Part shown: piece after piece, positions 10,548-21,984 of the stretch | Layout of the letters: every line of letters begins with the position of its first letter | Position numbering within the stretch: position 1 is the first letter of the stretch | NCBI GenBank assembly: GCA_025093985.1 | Contig: JACAAK010000026.1 | Coordinates: 62,001-126,000 of the forward strand | DNA from: Calvatia gigantea | Lineage: Eukaryota > Basidiomycota > Agaricomycetes > Agaricales > Lycoperdaceae | Direction of reading: 5' to 3' | DNA length: 64,000 bases | Made by a program: the position numbers and the translations under genes | The notes under the pieces: generated by a model | Told to the model about the DNA's origin: nothing | What the model saw: the letters and a program-made list of their open reading frames with translations, nothing else | Database searches by the model: none

Positions 10548-11723
10548 CCTTGGCAGCGAGGAGTGAGATTGGGGAAGATAGAAAGAGTGGATGGGAAGGT
10601 TGAGGTGGTGGTGACTGATCCAATGGACGAGGGGAGGCAAACTGTTGTTGGGACGAGGGAGAGGTTGGAAGAGAAAGCTAAACGAGGATTTATGGTGGTA
10701 GGAGGAGAGTTGGTGTCAGACGAAATCGAGATACACGGAGGAGAAAACCCACTCACGGAGACGATCCTTTCATCAACATTCACATATGATGAAAAAGCTC
10801 ACTGTCTTGCATACAAGAAAGTCGCGAATAAAGTACGCCCAGTCCCAGCAACAATGCCGAGCGAGTACCGAATCATCCGAAGGTTCCCAGAAAACCCTCT
10901 AGACACCCTACCCAGCTTATCGCCACATCCACAACCATTTCAGCCAGGAGTCCGTCTCACCACAGAGCGGATGGAGGCACTAGGATTGTTCGCGAACGAC
11001 TTCCTGTGGCCAGAGGAACAGAAGTTGATGGCCCAGGTGTTGATGAACAATGAGAGGGGACTTGCTTGGGACGAAACCGAGAAGGGGAGGTTCCGCGATG
11101 ACTATTTCGCACCTGTTAAAATTCCAGTCATCGAACACATACCATGGGCACGAAAATCATTGCCCATACCTCCCGGAATTCGTGACAAAGTCATAACGCT
11201 CATTCGGCAGAAGATCGACTCTGGGGTGTATGAGCCATCCTATAGTTCATATCGTCATCAATGGTTCACAGTGGCGAAAAAGGATGGGAACGTACGCATT
11301 GTCCATAACCTGACACCACTAAATGCAGTGACGATCAGGGACTCACAAGAACCTCCTCTTGTGTATCTCTATGCAGAGCAGTGTGCGGCGCGAGGAGTAT
11401 ATTCGGGGTTGGATATGTTTGTGGGGTATGACCACAGGAGTTTGGCGGAGGAATCAAGGGACTTCACGACGTTCGACACACCGTTAGGAACGATGAGGCT
11501 GACTGTCTTGCCACAAGGATGGACAGGATCAGTTGGCATATTTCATAACGATGTTGCTTTCCTTCTTCAAGACGAAACCGACCATGCACCGAATTTCCTG
11601 GATGATATTACTCTACTAGGCCCGAAAACACGGTACGAGAAGGGGGATGGTAACTACGAAGTCATTCCCGAAAATCCAGGAATACGGCGGTTTATCTGGG
11701 AGCATGCTGTCGACCTAAATTGA
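10548..11723 (+). pseudogene. Element F reverse transcriptase, fingers and palm
   Basis: This continues the gag-pol frame with no shift after the TGA at 10545. It carries the RT core: PVIEHIPWARKSLPIPPGI, SGVYEPSYSSYRHQW, VRIVHNLTPLNAVTI, YSGLDMFVGYDHRS and the active site NFLDD at about 11592-11606, with both Asp residues intact. A second TGA at 11721-11723 follows DLN, where an arginine is expected, and then the frame continues. The enzyme would copy element RNA into cDNA in cytoplasmic particles. All catalytic residues visible here are present, so the stops are the obvious defect. Confidence 0.88.
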
Positions 11724-13355
11724 GTCCTACATCGCCTCAAACAAGCAGGAGCGACAGTTTCTGCGAAGAAGTTGCAGTTGTGTCAGCCGGAAATTGTGGT
11801 AGTGGGGAGACTGTGTACGTACGAGGGGCAGAAGCCAGATGAGTCCATGGTGGAGAAGATTTTGAGGTGGCCGGAGTGTAGGAACATTTCAGAGGTGCGA
11901 GGATTTCTGGGGATGGCAGGAACGGTCAGGAATTGGATACGGTCGTTTGCGGAAATTTGTGATCCATTGAATAAGTTGACAAGGGCAACGAAGGTGGAAT
12001 TCGAGTGGGGAGATAAGCAGCGAGAGGCGATGGAAGAGGTGAAGAAACGAGTGGCGAAGTGTGAGGCAATTCGTCCAATCAATCACACACTGCCATTTCC
12101 TATAATCCTATCAGTCGACACATCGGTAATCGCAGTCGGTTTTATCCTAGCCCAACTCGACGAAGCCCAACGACGATGGCCAGCACGTTTTGGTTCAATC
12201 GCATGGAATGAGCGAGTTTCACGCTACTCCCAATCCAAGCTTGAATTATATGGCCTGTTTCGTGCACTCAACGCATGCAAGTTGTGGCTAGTTGGAGCAA
12301 AGGATTTAATCATTGAAGTTGATGCGAAATATATCAAAGGGATGATTAACCGACCTGATATTCACCCGAACGCGGCCATGAATCGATGGATTTCGGCGAT
12401 ATTGATGTTTGATTTCAAGTTGGTTCATGTTCCAGGGAGTAGGCATCAAGGTCCGGATGGGTTATCGAGGCGACGGAGAGCTGAGGAGAGTGATGATGAC
12501 GAAGAGGGAGAGGAAGAGGCAGAGGATTGGGTGGATACCGAGGTTCTGGGATGTATAGCCTGGGCAGTTGGAGGAGAGAAGGACATAGTGTGGACGTTGG
12601 CAGTAGGAAAAGAGGCAGAGGGAACAGGGAATGGCGAGGGCGCCATTTCAGAAAGAAAGGGGGAGGAAGTAGAGGAAGACACAATTCCGTTCGACATCGA
12701 CGTGGCCTGGAAGGATGCAGACATAGAGTTCATTAGGAGGTTTTTGGAGACGATGAAAGTGCCAGAGGGACACACCGATAAGCAACGAAAAGCATTCCTG
12801 AAGCGCGCAACCAAGTTTTTCGTCAACGGAGGAAAGCTGTGGAGAAGGGACCTGGGAGGACGACACAAGGTGGTAGTGACAGAGCGGAAGACACGCTATC
12901 GATTGTTGATTGAGTCACATGATCGCCTGGGTCACAAAGGGTTTTTCGCCACTCGACGAACTGTGGCTGACCGATTTTGGTGGCCGTCTCTCGACAAGGA
13001 TGTCCGTTGGTTCATCGACTCCTGTCACCAGTGCCAGATTCGGTCAACAGAACATGTTGTTATTCCACCAACCGTTCAGGCTCCAGCACTACTCTTCCAA
13101 AAGGCATACATCGACACAATGCACATGCCCCCCTCCCATGGTCACAAGTACATCGTACAGGCACGCTGCAGCTTAACTGGATGGCCAGAATGGCGCGCGC
13201 TCACTCGTGAAACTGGTCGCACTCTCGGCACATTCATCTTCGAAGAGATCCTCTGCAGATGGGGCGGATTAGAGGAAATTGTGACTGACAACGGATCAGC
13301 GTTTGTAGCGGCACTTGATTGGCTCGCGGAAAAATATCACATTCGACATATCTGA
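11724..13355 (+). pseudogene. Element F RT thumb, RNase H and integrase core
   Basis: Same frame as the two preceding parts. The connection domain has SEVRGFLGMAGTVRNW. RNase H follows with LSVDTSVIAVGFILAQ, SKLELYGLFRAL and LIIEVDAKYIKGMINRPD. After an acidic linker, integrase starts with its zinc domain (HDRLGHKGFFATRRTVADRF ... CHQCQ) at about 12919-13040, then the catalytic Asp regions YIDTMHMP and EIVTDNGSAF. A third TGA at 13353-13355 follows HIRHI, where arginine fits. The frame continues beyond it. Confidence 0.88.
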
Positions 13356-13967
13356 ATTTCGGCTTACAACTCACAAGCGAATGGGGTGGTGGAGACAACG
13401 CATAGGACAATTCGCGATGCACTAGTCAAGGTGTGCAACGGCGACGTTCGAAAATGGTACGAACATGCCCCATATGTCTTTTGGGCAGATCGGGTCACCA
13501 CACACAAGTCCACAGGGCATACGCCCTATTATATGGTCCACGGAGTTGAACCACTCTTACCATTCGACATCTCCGAAGCAACGTTCTTATCACCACCCAT
13601 CACCCACAAGGTCTCGGATGTCGATCTCATTGCAATTCGAGCTCGAGCCCTCGAAAAACGCGAAGATGATCTCTCTTACATGGCCGGACAAGTCTTTGCA
13701 GCACGATTCAATTCCCTCAAAGACTTCGAGCGACGTTTCGCTAATTGGATCACAGACTATGACTTTGCGCCGGGCTCCCTCGTTCTTGTTCTCAATAAGA
13801 AAATCGAGCCCGATGTCGGTCGAAAATGTAAGCCGCGATATTTCGGTCCGATGGTTGTTGTCAAACGACTCCGGAGCGGAGCTTATATCCTCGCCGAAGT
13901 CAACGGAACGGTCTCGAAATTAATATTCGCTGCATTCCGCCTTATACCCTACTGTGCTAGGTCATGA
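13356..13967 (+). pseudogene. Element F integrase, end of the gag-pol frame
   Basis: The frame resumes immediately after the TGA at 13353 with SAYNSQANGVVETTHRTIRD, which holds the catalytic Glu. The C-terminal integrase region (KPRYFGPMVVVKRLRSGAYI) follows and the frame ends at a TGA at 13965-13967. No chromodomain is seen, unlike A, B, C and D. No extra ORF lies between pol and the 3' LTR, and only ~120 bp separate them. Confidence 0.86.
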
Positions 13968-14088
13968 CGTCAGCTACAAGTCACGGAATTCGTGGATCCG
14001 AAGGAGTTGGCAGGATCAGATGGAGAGGACAGGGAGTGAAGGGGATTTGGCAACTGAGGACAGTTGCTATCAGAAAAAAATGGGCAGG

Positions 14089-14449
14089 TATAGGGGAGTC
14101 AAGACGGCTACGCGAGGACGATGCGTAGACGATGGAATTGGTGAGCTCGGAGGAGTTAGGGGTTTCAGTTTGGACTATTCCATTTTTGTTAACTTTCAAT
14201 CCTTTTCTGGTTTTTCGATATCGCGTACTATTTACTTGACCCTAATAGTTCCTCAGCTTTCGTAGAATAGTCTAGGAATCTTGTCGAATATTCGCTACGT
14301 AGTCTGCAGTAGTTATAAAAGCCATGGTCATGCCGTAGTTTACAGTTTTCGCTACCTTACACTAACTTACTATTCTCTTGTTTTCGTTACTACCAATAAA
14401 ATTTGTTCTCTAATCTCTTTCTCTACGTCTACGAAACTCCCGCCCTACA
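14089..14449 (+). repeat. Element F 3' LTR
   Basis: 361 bp, identical to 7812-8172 apart from one C to T change at a CpG. It is followed by the TCAG duplication and then by the interrupted integrase frame of B. Confidence 0.95.
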
Positions 14450-14453
14450 TCAG

Positions 14454-14862
14454 ACATGACGTATTCAGGAACACCGTGCTTCGAGAATACATGAATGATG
14501 AATAGTTGGGCCAGCTCAGCCAATGTGATCATGTTGTGGGTAGGAATGAATAGGGATTGTTTGGTGAGTCTGTCAATGATAATGAGGATAGTATCGAACT
14601 CAGAGGAGGTAGGGAGCTTCTCAATGAAGTCTATAGAGATAGAGTTCCAGGGTTGTTCAGGGATGGGGAGTTGCTTGAGAAGTCTATATGGCCTGTGGCG
14701 CTGTGGTTTAGATCGCATACAAGTGACACATGACTTACAGAAGTCCTTGACAGCTGACCAGATGTCGGGCCAAGTATAGTCTCTGTGGACGAGTTTGAGA
14801 GTCTTGTTCTGACCGAAGTGGCCAGAGAGGATGTGATCGTGTTTGTACTGTAAGACTTGAAG
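14454..14862 (-). pseudogene. Element B integrase N-terminal half
   Basis: On the minus strand, directly after RNase H, the frame has the HHCC zinc domain (HILSGHFGQNKTLKLVHRDY ... CKSCVTC), then the first catalytic Asp region WNSISIDFIEKLP and the strand LIIIDRLTKQ. It is cut at GVPEYVMSD: element F is inserted at the codon for the second catalytic Asp. The remainder is at 6913-7806. Confidence 0.83.
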
Positions 14863-16542
14863 TCATAACTTGTTAGCATCAGGAACATAGATCCTGTCAT
14901 CAAGGCAGAGAAAACCAGCCGAGTTGACAGACCACCATCCTTCTGGTTTAGCTATGTGAGTGGCTGTGGATGGGTCAAGTGGGAGAGCTGAGAGGATATT
15001 GGAGTGGAGTTGATCAAGGTCAATGATTGTGGCTGTGCGAAGGGAAGGGGCATATAGGTATGTAGCGCAGACAGAGGCTGAAAGCTGTTCATGAGTAAAG
15101 ATGGGTCTGAAGTTGTGAGGATTGACCATAGCATAGTCATTATTCCCCCCTTTAGGGTAGATGTCCCATCGTCTAGTAAGAGTGTCAGGTTTTGTCCCTA
15201 GTCGGCTGGGGCGAAAGCGAATCATGAGGTTGAACTGGGAGAGGAACTTGGACCAGTGGGCTTGGCGGCGGGTGAGGATTTTCGTGGTACAGAAGTATTC
15301 TAGATTCTTGTGATCAGTAACAACGTCGATCGCAAGAGGGACACCTTCAAAGTAGTGCTGCCAAATCCTGAAAGCTTCAAATATAGCCAGGAGTTCCTTG
15401 TTGTAGGTATCATAATTCAGCTCAGCAGGACTGAAGGTGCGGGAGTGGAATGCCATGGGGTGAACTTCACCATCCTCAGTAATGATGGAGAGGATGGCTG
15501 CTAGTGTGTAGTCAGATGTGTTGGTCTCGACAATGATCTGAGTGTCGGGTATCCAGTGAGTGAGAACAGGTGCTGAGATAAAGGCATCCTTCAATAATGT
15601 GAAAGCCTCTCGACAGTCATCACTGAATTTCCACACCATGCCCTTTCGGGTGAGGCAGGTCAGTGGGACAACGATGTCAGAGTAGTTGTAGATGAAGCGA
15701 CAGTAGAAGTTGGCAAAGCCGAGGAAGGACTGTATGTCCTTGACCTTCTTCAGTTCAGGCCAGTCCTGGATGATCTTGACCTTTTCCTCAGACATTCTGA
15801 GACCTTCAGGGGAGAGGACATAGCCAAGGTATTCAACGGTATCGGATTCAAACTCACACTTATCCATGCGGGCATAGAGGCCATGTTTGCGGAGCCGCTT
15901 TAATACATCCTTAACCTGCTTGCAGTGGTTGCTGAGGTTGTCAGAGTAGATGAGGATATCGTCAAGATAGACCATAACGCAAACATCTAGGAGATCCTTG
16001 AAGATGTCGTTCATGAACCACTGGAAAGCAGCAGGTGCATTAGTGAGGCCGAAGGGCATAACAAGCCATTTGAACAAGCCATAGCGTGTCCGAAAGGCCA
16101 TCTTCCATTCATCACCAGCTGTGACGTGAACAAGATAGTAAGTGTGGTGGAGGTCGATCTTGGTGTAAATGCGGGCTTTGTGTGGAGAGTCAAGTAGGTC
16201 AGATATGAGTGGAAGAGGATAGCAATCCTTCTTCATGATACAGTTGAGATCTCGGAAGTCAACACAGAGTCAGAGGGAGCCATCCTTCTTCTTGACAAAA
16301 AGGACTGGAGCTCCATGAGGGGAGTTGGAAGGGCGGATGAAGCCAATGGCAAGGTTTTCCTCAATGAATTCATGGAGGGCCTCTAGTTCAGTCTGGGACA
16401 GAGAATAGATGGTACCAATGGGAGGTTGGCCACCTTCTTCCAGATTGATTTGGAGGTCATAGGGTCTATGTTCGGCAAGTATGTTGGCCTTCGCTTTACT
16501 GAAAACATCAGCAAACTCACGATATGCTTCAGGGATGTTAGA
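14863..16542 (-). pseudogene. Element B reverse transcriptase and RNase H
   Basis: The minus frame from 16542 holds YDLQINLEEGGQPPIGTIYS, PSNSPHGAPVLFVKKKDGSL, one TGA near 16270 where arginine is expected before LCVDFRDLN, and then an open 457-residue stretch from 16236. This includes the palm (KIDLHHTYYLV, MPFGLTNAPAAFQ), the active site MVYLDDILIYSDN near 15965 with both Asp residues, the connection motif IQSFLGFANFYCRFI, and RNase H (IVETNTSDYTLAAILS, FHSRTFSPAELNYDTYNKEL, VVTDHKNLEYF). This is typical chromovirus pol. It is the longest uninterrupted pol stretch in B. Confidence 0.9.
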
Positions 16543-17120
16543 CTAATCATCAGGTTCCTCGTTGATGGCGGCCGAAGTGGCTGACATCGATGGGTTGTTG
16601 AGGTTAAGGCTGAATTGAACTGAACCAGGAATGCGTGTGGCACGCAGGAATGCAACAGCGTTCACCAGGGAGATATGGGGACGCATGGAGGCAGAGGGCA
16701 GAGAGGACTGTGGATCTATGGGAGCAGGTGTGGCTGAAATGGGCACCAAGGAATGTGTGGACGCAGCAGAGGCAGTTGCAACATAGGGAGGAGTGACAGG
16801 AATTTCAAGCTGTGGTGGTCGGAAAGTAATACTGCCCATAGCCTAGTCAATCAATGGATTGTAGCGGGTGAGCCAGTTGTATCCCAGAACCACGGAGCAA
16901 GAAGAGTCGAGTCGAGTGATGAAGAAGTCCAGAGTCATAGATTCACCACAGCCAAAGGTGACTGGGATGTTCGCAAGTTCAGTAATGAAAGCACTAGAAG
17001 AACTGTTGAAAAGATGGAGCTCAACAGGAGGAATGGGCGAGGTCGGAAGGTCATGAGAGTGGATAAAGTCAATATCCATGAAGCAGTGTGTAGAGCCACT
17101 ATCAATGAGGGCCTTGAAAT
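16543..17120 (-). pseudogene. Element B aspartic protease and linker to RT
   Basis: The minus frame has the catalytic ALIDSGSTHCFMD triad at about 17103-17089 and the conserved SSCSVVLGYNWLTRYNPLID flap-end motif. A TAG near 16843 stands where Trp is expected. A Pro/Ala-rich linker to RT follows and ends at a TAG (16543), where Gln fits. The domain would process Gag-Pol in the particle. Confidence 0.78.
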
Positions 17121-17274
17121 GGGTATCGGAGGGGGAGAGGATGAGCGAGGAGGAGATAGACAGTTGAAAGGAGTTGGGATCAGAAAGAGTGGATGCATTG
17201 AGTCAGAAACACTCTGTGGCACAAGTGAGTACAACACAGTCCTCAGCTAGTGCAGAGTCTCGAGGACCGCTACT

Positions 17275-17659
17275 TAGTTTCCCGAACTCTTATCAGAGTT
17301 CCTGTCAACCGCCTCAGTGAGTCAGGCCACAGCCTTCATGGCCAAGGCAGCTTTCTTCCTGCACTCACTCACCTTGTGTCCTGCGTTTCCACAGAAGAGA
17401 CAGAGGTTGTTGTCCAAGTGCCATTTGCGCTCATTGGTAGTCAGCTTGCCATCCTTGCTGAGCTTGTCAGTCAAATCGGGCTTTGCCGACGAAGTGGACT
17501 TCGAGGCAGAAGAGGAGGGGGTAGCAGTAGACGTTGAGGGCTTGGAGTTGTTGCCCTTGGTGCTGGTGTTGTTGGGCTTGTTGTTGGTGCTGCTGGTATT
17601 GTTGGTGTTGTTGGTGTTGGTAGAAGAGGACAGGTTCTGGCCAGGCCTCCTGCTGAGAG
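17275..17659 (-). pseudogene. Element B gag C-terminal part with zinc knuckle
   Basis: Continuation of the gag begun at 24984, separated from it by element C. The frame has an Asn/Thr/Ser-rich low-complexity linker (repeats of Thr-Asn-Asn units from AAC/ACC codons, 17560-17630), then KLTTNERKWHLDNN and a CX2CX4HX4C knuckle CLFCGNAGHKVSEC at 17402-17361. A TGA follows shortly in the AMKAVA segment. The knuckle binds element RNA. Confidence 0.72.
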
Positions 17660-17664
17660 AAGCG

Positions 17665-17972
17665 TGTTACGACCTTAGTCTGAGTAAACCTCAGGTTGCA
17701 ACTTAGGCTAAGACTTGAGGGCAAGTAAGGGAAGGGAGAACTAGGTGGTTAAGCGTACCGAATACAGGAGCATGTATGTACACTTAAATACAGAAGGACC
17801 ATCCAGTTGAATGGATGGAGATAACTACATGAAACGTCCAATGTCTATGGTATAGTAGTTATGAGTCAGAGCTCAGGGATCGCACGGACAGGAATAGACG
17901 AAACAGGTACACAGGAAATAGGAATGTAGATGAATATAGAGAATGCAATATGACTGGTGAAAATTCACAACA
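17665..17972 (-). repeat. Element C 3' LTR
   Basis: TGTTACGACC ... TTCACAACA on the plus strand. Just inside it (17973-17985) the element strand reads AATTGGGGGGTAT, a clear polypurine tract, so this is the 3' LTR of a minus-strand element. Confidence 0.92.
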
Positions 17973-17990
17973 ATACCCCCCAATTAGGCT

Positions 17991-18984
17991 TCATGCCTCA
18001 GGAAGCTCATCAAAGTCTCCGTTTACAACTGCGGTGGCGAGTGCTTTTTTAGTGGCGGCGATGAGAAACTTTCCTTTGTTGGAGTGTGCTAAGAAGATGG
18101 ATGAGTGGCTTCGCCCGTCTTGTCGGATAGGGACTGGGACACCGTTGTATGGGAAATCGGTGGTAGTGGAACTGTCCCAGTAGTTCTTGACTATTGAGTT
18201 CCAGTAATGTTGGTCCTTTTCTTGTCCTGGCAATACAGTGTGGAATCTTGTAGGTGGGAGAAAAACCGATACGAGTTGTGGTGGTGTGATGGTTTTAATG
18301 AAGCAACGGAGGGCATTGACTTCTTCTTTTATTGAGACTGTGGTTTCCTCGTCCATAGGGGTATTAGTGCGGGTTGGTGGTGTGGGGTTGACAGTGTCAT
18401 GCAATTCAGACAGGGTAATGTGGATTCTATCGACCAAGGTATTGATGTTGGGGTCTTCATTTGACTTGTCTCTTCTGAGTAGCTTCATGGCTATGTTAGC
18501 GAGCTCCAGGAATACATATGTTGGCGATGTTGAGATGATTGAAGACCTTAAGGCCCAAATCGATTCAGCTTTGGAGTCCTTGGACACGATCCTTTTCGTT
18601 AGGGGTGAGGGTGGACTGGTCTAGTGCTCGGAAGATGGCGGGGATATGCTGGTTGGTGGAGGAGGAGGTGTTGGTGAATCCGGCGTACATATCAGCAAAG
18701 GTGATACATGTGGTGGCGAGGGTAATGTGCCAGTTTACTACCAATCGTTTGTTCTGGGCGGTGATGTTCTCGATTTCGCTGTTGGTTGCCTTGTCGATGT
18801 CTTTGAGCAAGGATTCAAGGAGTCCTTGTGCAGGGGATGGTGTCTTAGCAAGATTGAAACGAGTTCCTTGGGGAGCAGGTGCTCAGCTGTTGCCTGGCTC
18901 AGAGAATGGAAGAGAGGAGATTCTGGTGGGAGTGGGGTGGACGAGGGAGTCGATAGTGATGCAGTTGGATTGGGAGGCAGGCAT
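17991..18984 (-). pseudogene. Element C third ORF (post-pol, sense), family unknown
   Basis: A sense ORF between the chromodomain and the 3' LTR, starting at the ATG at 18984-18982 (MPASQ) and ending at a TGA at 17991 after the words DFDELPEA. The intact length would be about 330 residues. It is helix-rich in the middle (SEIENITAQNKRLVVNWHIT, ELANIAMKLLRRDKSNED) and has a WNSIVKNYWDSSTTTDF segment near the end. It has no cysteine clusters, signal peptide or known motif that I recognise. In C it is broken by a TGA near 18565 (arginine in D) and by a 4-bp insertion near 18515. The homologue in D is at 40525-41512. Conservation in two copies supports a real element gene. Confidence 0.68.
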
Positions 18985-18994
18985 GTTTGTTTAG

Positions 18995-20340
18995 TTCTTT
19001 TGTCTGGGTTGCTTGTTTGTTGCTTTTTTGTGTTTTCTGCCCCCTCTTTTATGGGTATCCTCTGGATGCCTTTTCAAGTAGTCTCTTATGGTGTCTTTGG
19101 CGTTTTCCAGGTTGGACTCCGCTGTCCACGTATCTTCTTCATTGTTGTACCCTTTCCAGTGGACCAGGAATTGATAGCCTCTTCCTCGTTTTCATTGTCC
19201 ATGGATCTCGTCTACTTCGTACTCTTCTTCATTGTTGATGATCACTGGGTCAGGCGCTGATGGCTGTTTTTGACTTGGGAACTCCACCTGGTGTGCTGGT
19301 GTCAGGAGCTGTTCGTTGAATACATCATGGATGGCCCATCCATCCGGCAGCTTCAGCCAATATGCTGCTTCTCCTATCTTCTCCTTAATAAGGAAAGGTC
19401 CATACCATTTTTGGCCTAGCTTTTTTGATGATTGATTGGTATGGATATTGGTGCTTTCTAACCATACTTTATCTCCTGTTTGGTAAGTGTTCGTGTGGGT
19501 TCTGCTGCGGTCATGTTGCTGTTTCATCTTCTCTTGATATGTCCGTAGTGCTGATGAGGCATTGTCTCGGGCGCGCTGTAGTTGTTCCAGAAATGCTGTG
19601 GTGACAGGATTGTTCATTGTTGGCTCATTTTTGCCTTTCCATGGATTTCTTCCATAATTTAGGAAGAATGGTGTTTCTTGTGTTCCTCCATGTCGTTTGT
19701 CATTGTACTGAAACTCTGCAATGGGGAGCCATTCCACCCAGTCATCCTGGTCATAGTTGCAGTACAGGCAGATATAGGTCTCTACTTCTCTGTTGATGCG
19801 CTCGGTTTGACCATCTGTTTGCGGGTGATATGCAGTTGATAGATTTCATTCGATGCCGAGCCCTTTGAACAGCTCCTTGGTGAATTCTGATGCGAATTGA
19901 GGTCCTCGGTCACTAAGCACTTTCCTTGGTAGTCCATGCAGCTTCCATATTTCGTCCTGATATATCCTTGCAACGTCTTTAGATGATGTATCTGTGGTTG
20001 TCACTGAGAGTCATATCATTTTCGTGAAACAATCCACAATGACTAGTATTGTGTTTTTTCCTTTAGACTCTGGCAGTGGTCCGATCATGTCAATACTAAT
20101 TTCTTCCCAGGGCCCATTTGGTATCGGAAGGGGATGTAGTGGCGACTTGAGCAGTATCATTCTAGACTTGGCTTTTTGACAGGCTTGACACCCCCAGATA
20201 TACCTTTTGATGTCTTTTCATATTGATGGCCACCAGTAGTCTCGGCTGATTAATTCCGTCATCCTGTGTTGTCCTGGGTGTCCTGCGTCTGGGGTGTCAT
20301 GGTACTCGTAGTTTCTGGTTGGGTGGAACATATGCACTAT
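18995..20340 (-). pseudogene. Element C integrase and chromodomain
   Basis: The minus frame shows the integrase zinc domain (HDTPDAGHPGQHRMTELISR ... CQACQ) from about 20330, the core ([39 protein letters not shown]) and HPQTDGQTERINREVETYI with the catalytic Glu. An uninterrupted C-terminal part runs 19737-19192. The TGA at 19194-19192 follows HGQ; element D has TAA at the same codon, both explained by an ancestral CGA. Beyond it lies a chromodomain (YQFLVHWKGYNNEEDTWTAE) ending near 18995. Several other TGA codons interrupt the front half. Confidence 0.83.
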
Positions 20341-20344
20341 TCTG

Positions 20345-21984
20345 CTTGTAGATTATTCCGCTGTCTTCAGTGAGTTGGGATCCTTGCTTTTTCAGCTCAG
20401 TTAGGACTACTGTTTCCCGTTGGGTCCAGTTTCGAATTCGCTCTAAGAAGTTAGGTTCGATGAACAGTTCCACTCATAGGAGTACTGTGCTGTCTGTGCC
20501 CTCTGTCTGTAGGTGACTAGTTTATCTTCTTGTTCTTCTGGCATTTGGTGGATGTGGGACAGAAGGTCGGCTTTTGTGTTTGTTTTCCCCAGCACATGTC
20601 GTAGCATGAAGTCATAGTCTTGTAGCCGCAGATACCACCGTGCTTGTCACCCATTTAGTTTTTGTGGTTCCCAGTAATACTTCAGGTTCTCATGGTCCGT
20701 CCAGATTTCGAATCGTTCTTTGGCGTCTAGGAGGTAATGTCTCCATTCCTTTAGGGCATGGACAATGGCCAGCAGTTCCTTGTCATATATTTCATAGTTC
20801 CGTTCTGCCAGTGACAGGGTTCATGATGTGAAGGCAATGGGGTGCCATTTTTCTTCTTGTAGTTGTGAGAGTACCCCTCCTAATGCATAATCTGATGCAT
20901 CGACTTCTACTCTGAACTGGCCATGCCTTTGTGGTAGTGTCAGGACCGGTTCCTCAGTGATGCGTTTCTTGAGTTGATTGAATGAGTCCTGGTGCTCTTG
21001 CATCCATTCCCATGTGGCAGCTCCTTTGAGCTTGTTTAGGGGCCCCGCAATCATGCTGAAATTTTTGATGAAGCATCGGTAATAGTTTGTGAACCCCAGG
21101 AACCTTTCTACTCCCTTGGTGTTTTTGGGTTCGGGCCATTCTTGTACCGATTTTACTTTGTCTTCTTCTATTTCAATTCGACCATGTCCTACCTTAACTC
21201 CTAGCATGGGGATTTCTTCCGCATCAAAAATGCACTTGGTCCATTTGAAGCATAAATTATACTGGGCTGCTCGTTCCAGGAATCGTACTGTCCGTTTCTT
21301 TAGTTGCTCCTTAGTGTCTCCTGGGATGGCAAAGTCGTCCATGTAGTTTACAATATCCCTATTTTGCAGGAGATTGCGGAAGATGCTTGTCATCATTCTG
21401 GAGAACGTTCCTGGCGAGTTGCTTAGACCAAAGTACATGACTGTGGGTTCGAAGAGTCCTTCATTAGTGAGGAAGGCTGCCTTCCATTCATCTCCTTCTT
21501 TGATCCTGACATTGTTGTATCCCCAAATGATGTCCAGCTTGTTGAAGTACTTGGCTTTTCCAAGTTTGTCAATTACTTCGCCAATTCTTGGCAACGGAGT
21601 CTTGTCTTTGATGACCATGTTGTTTAGATGTCTATAGTCCTGGATCAGCCTTTTGGACCTGTCTTTCTTTGGGATGAAGAACATTGGTACTGCATATAGG
21701 GATTTCGATGGTCATATTCATCCCAATTCTAGGTTTTCCTTGATGAATGACTTGAGTTTGTCCTGTTCTTTAACCGTCATGTTGTATGTTCCCACACTTA
21801 TTTCCTTTGGGGCGTCTTCCATTAGGACTATCTCGTGGTCCCATTCAGTTCATTCTGGAAGCTTATCGAAGGTCATCTTGTTGAATAAGTGCATGAATGG
21901 CTGTACGTAGTCTGGCAGGTCCTCTGGTTTAGTCGGGTCTGGTTCATCTTCTTCTTCCCATAGGTCTTCTGTGGCCATTATGCT
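20345..21984 (-). pseudogene. Element C reverse transcriptase and RNase H
   Basis: From 21984 on the minus strand: MATEDLWEEEDEPDP linker, TEWDHEIVL, and then an open 287-residue RT stretch 21684-20821 with FFIPKKDRSKRLIQDYRHLN, KLDIIWGYNNVRI, YFGLSNSPGTFSRMM and the active site VNYMDDFAIPGD, both Asp residues present. The connection GVERFLGFTNYYRCFI and the RNase H start VEVDASDYALGGVLSQ follow. RNase H continues after a stop at 20821 with [15 protein letters not shown] and [10 protein letters not shown]. The last ~200 bases before integrase are frameshifted relative to D. Confidence 0.87.

Larger units (their letters stand above)
7812..14449 (+). mobile_element. Element F: young Ty3/gypsy retrotransposon in the integrase of B
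   Basis: Two 361-bp LTRs (7812-8172, 14089-14449) differ at one site: TTCGTTC in the left copy, TTTGTTC in the right, a CpG transition. The flanking duplication is TCAG (7808-7811, 14450-14453), or ATCAG if the LTR ends one base earlier. LTR ends are TATAGGGG and CCCTACA, so the expected first TG reads TA in both copies. A purine-rich tract (GAAAAAAATGGGCAGG) precedes the right LTR. The interior holds one gag-pol frame with only three stops. It is the most recent arrival in the window. Confidence 0.95.

Noticed and set aside
14100..14505. Short plus-strand frames at both F LTRs
   Set aside because: They are LTR sequence read by chance; the identical frame occurs in both LTR copies with no upstream gene.
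17560..17640. CRISPR-like or microsatellite array (AAC/ACC-rich repeats)
   Set aside because: Simple codon-level low complexity in the Asn/Thr-rich linker of B gag; no spacer structure.
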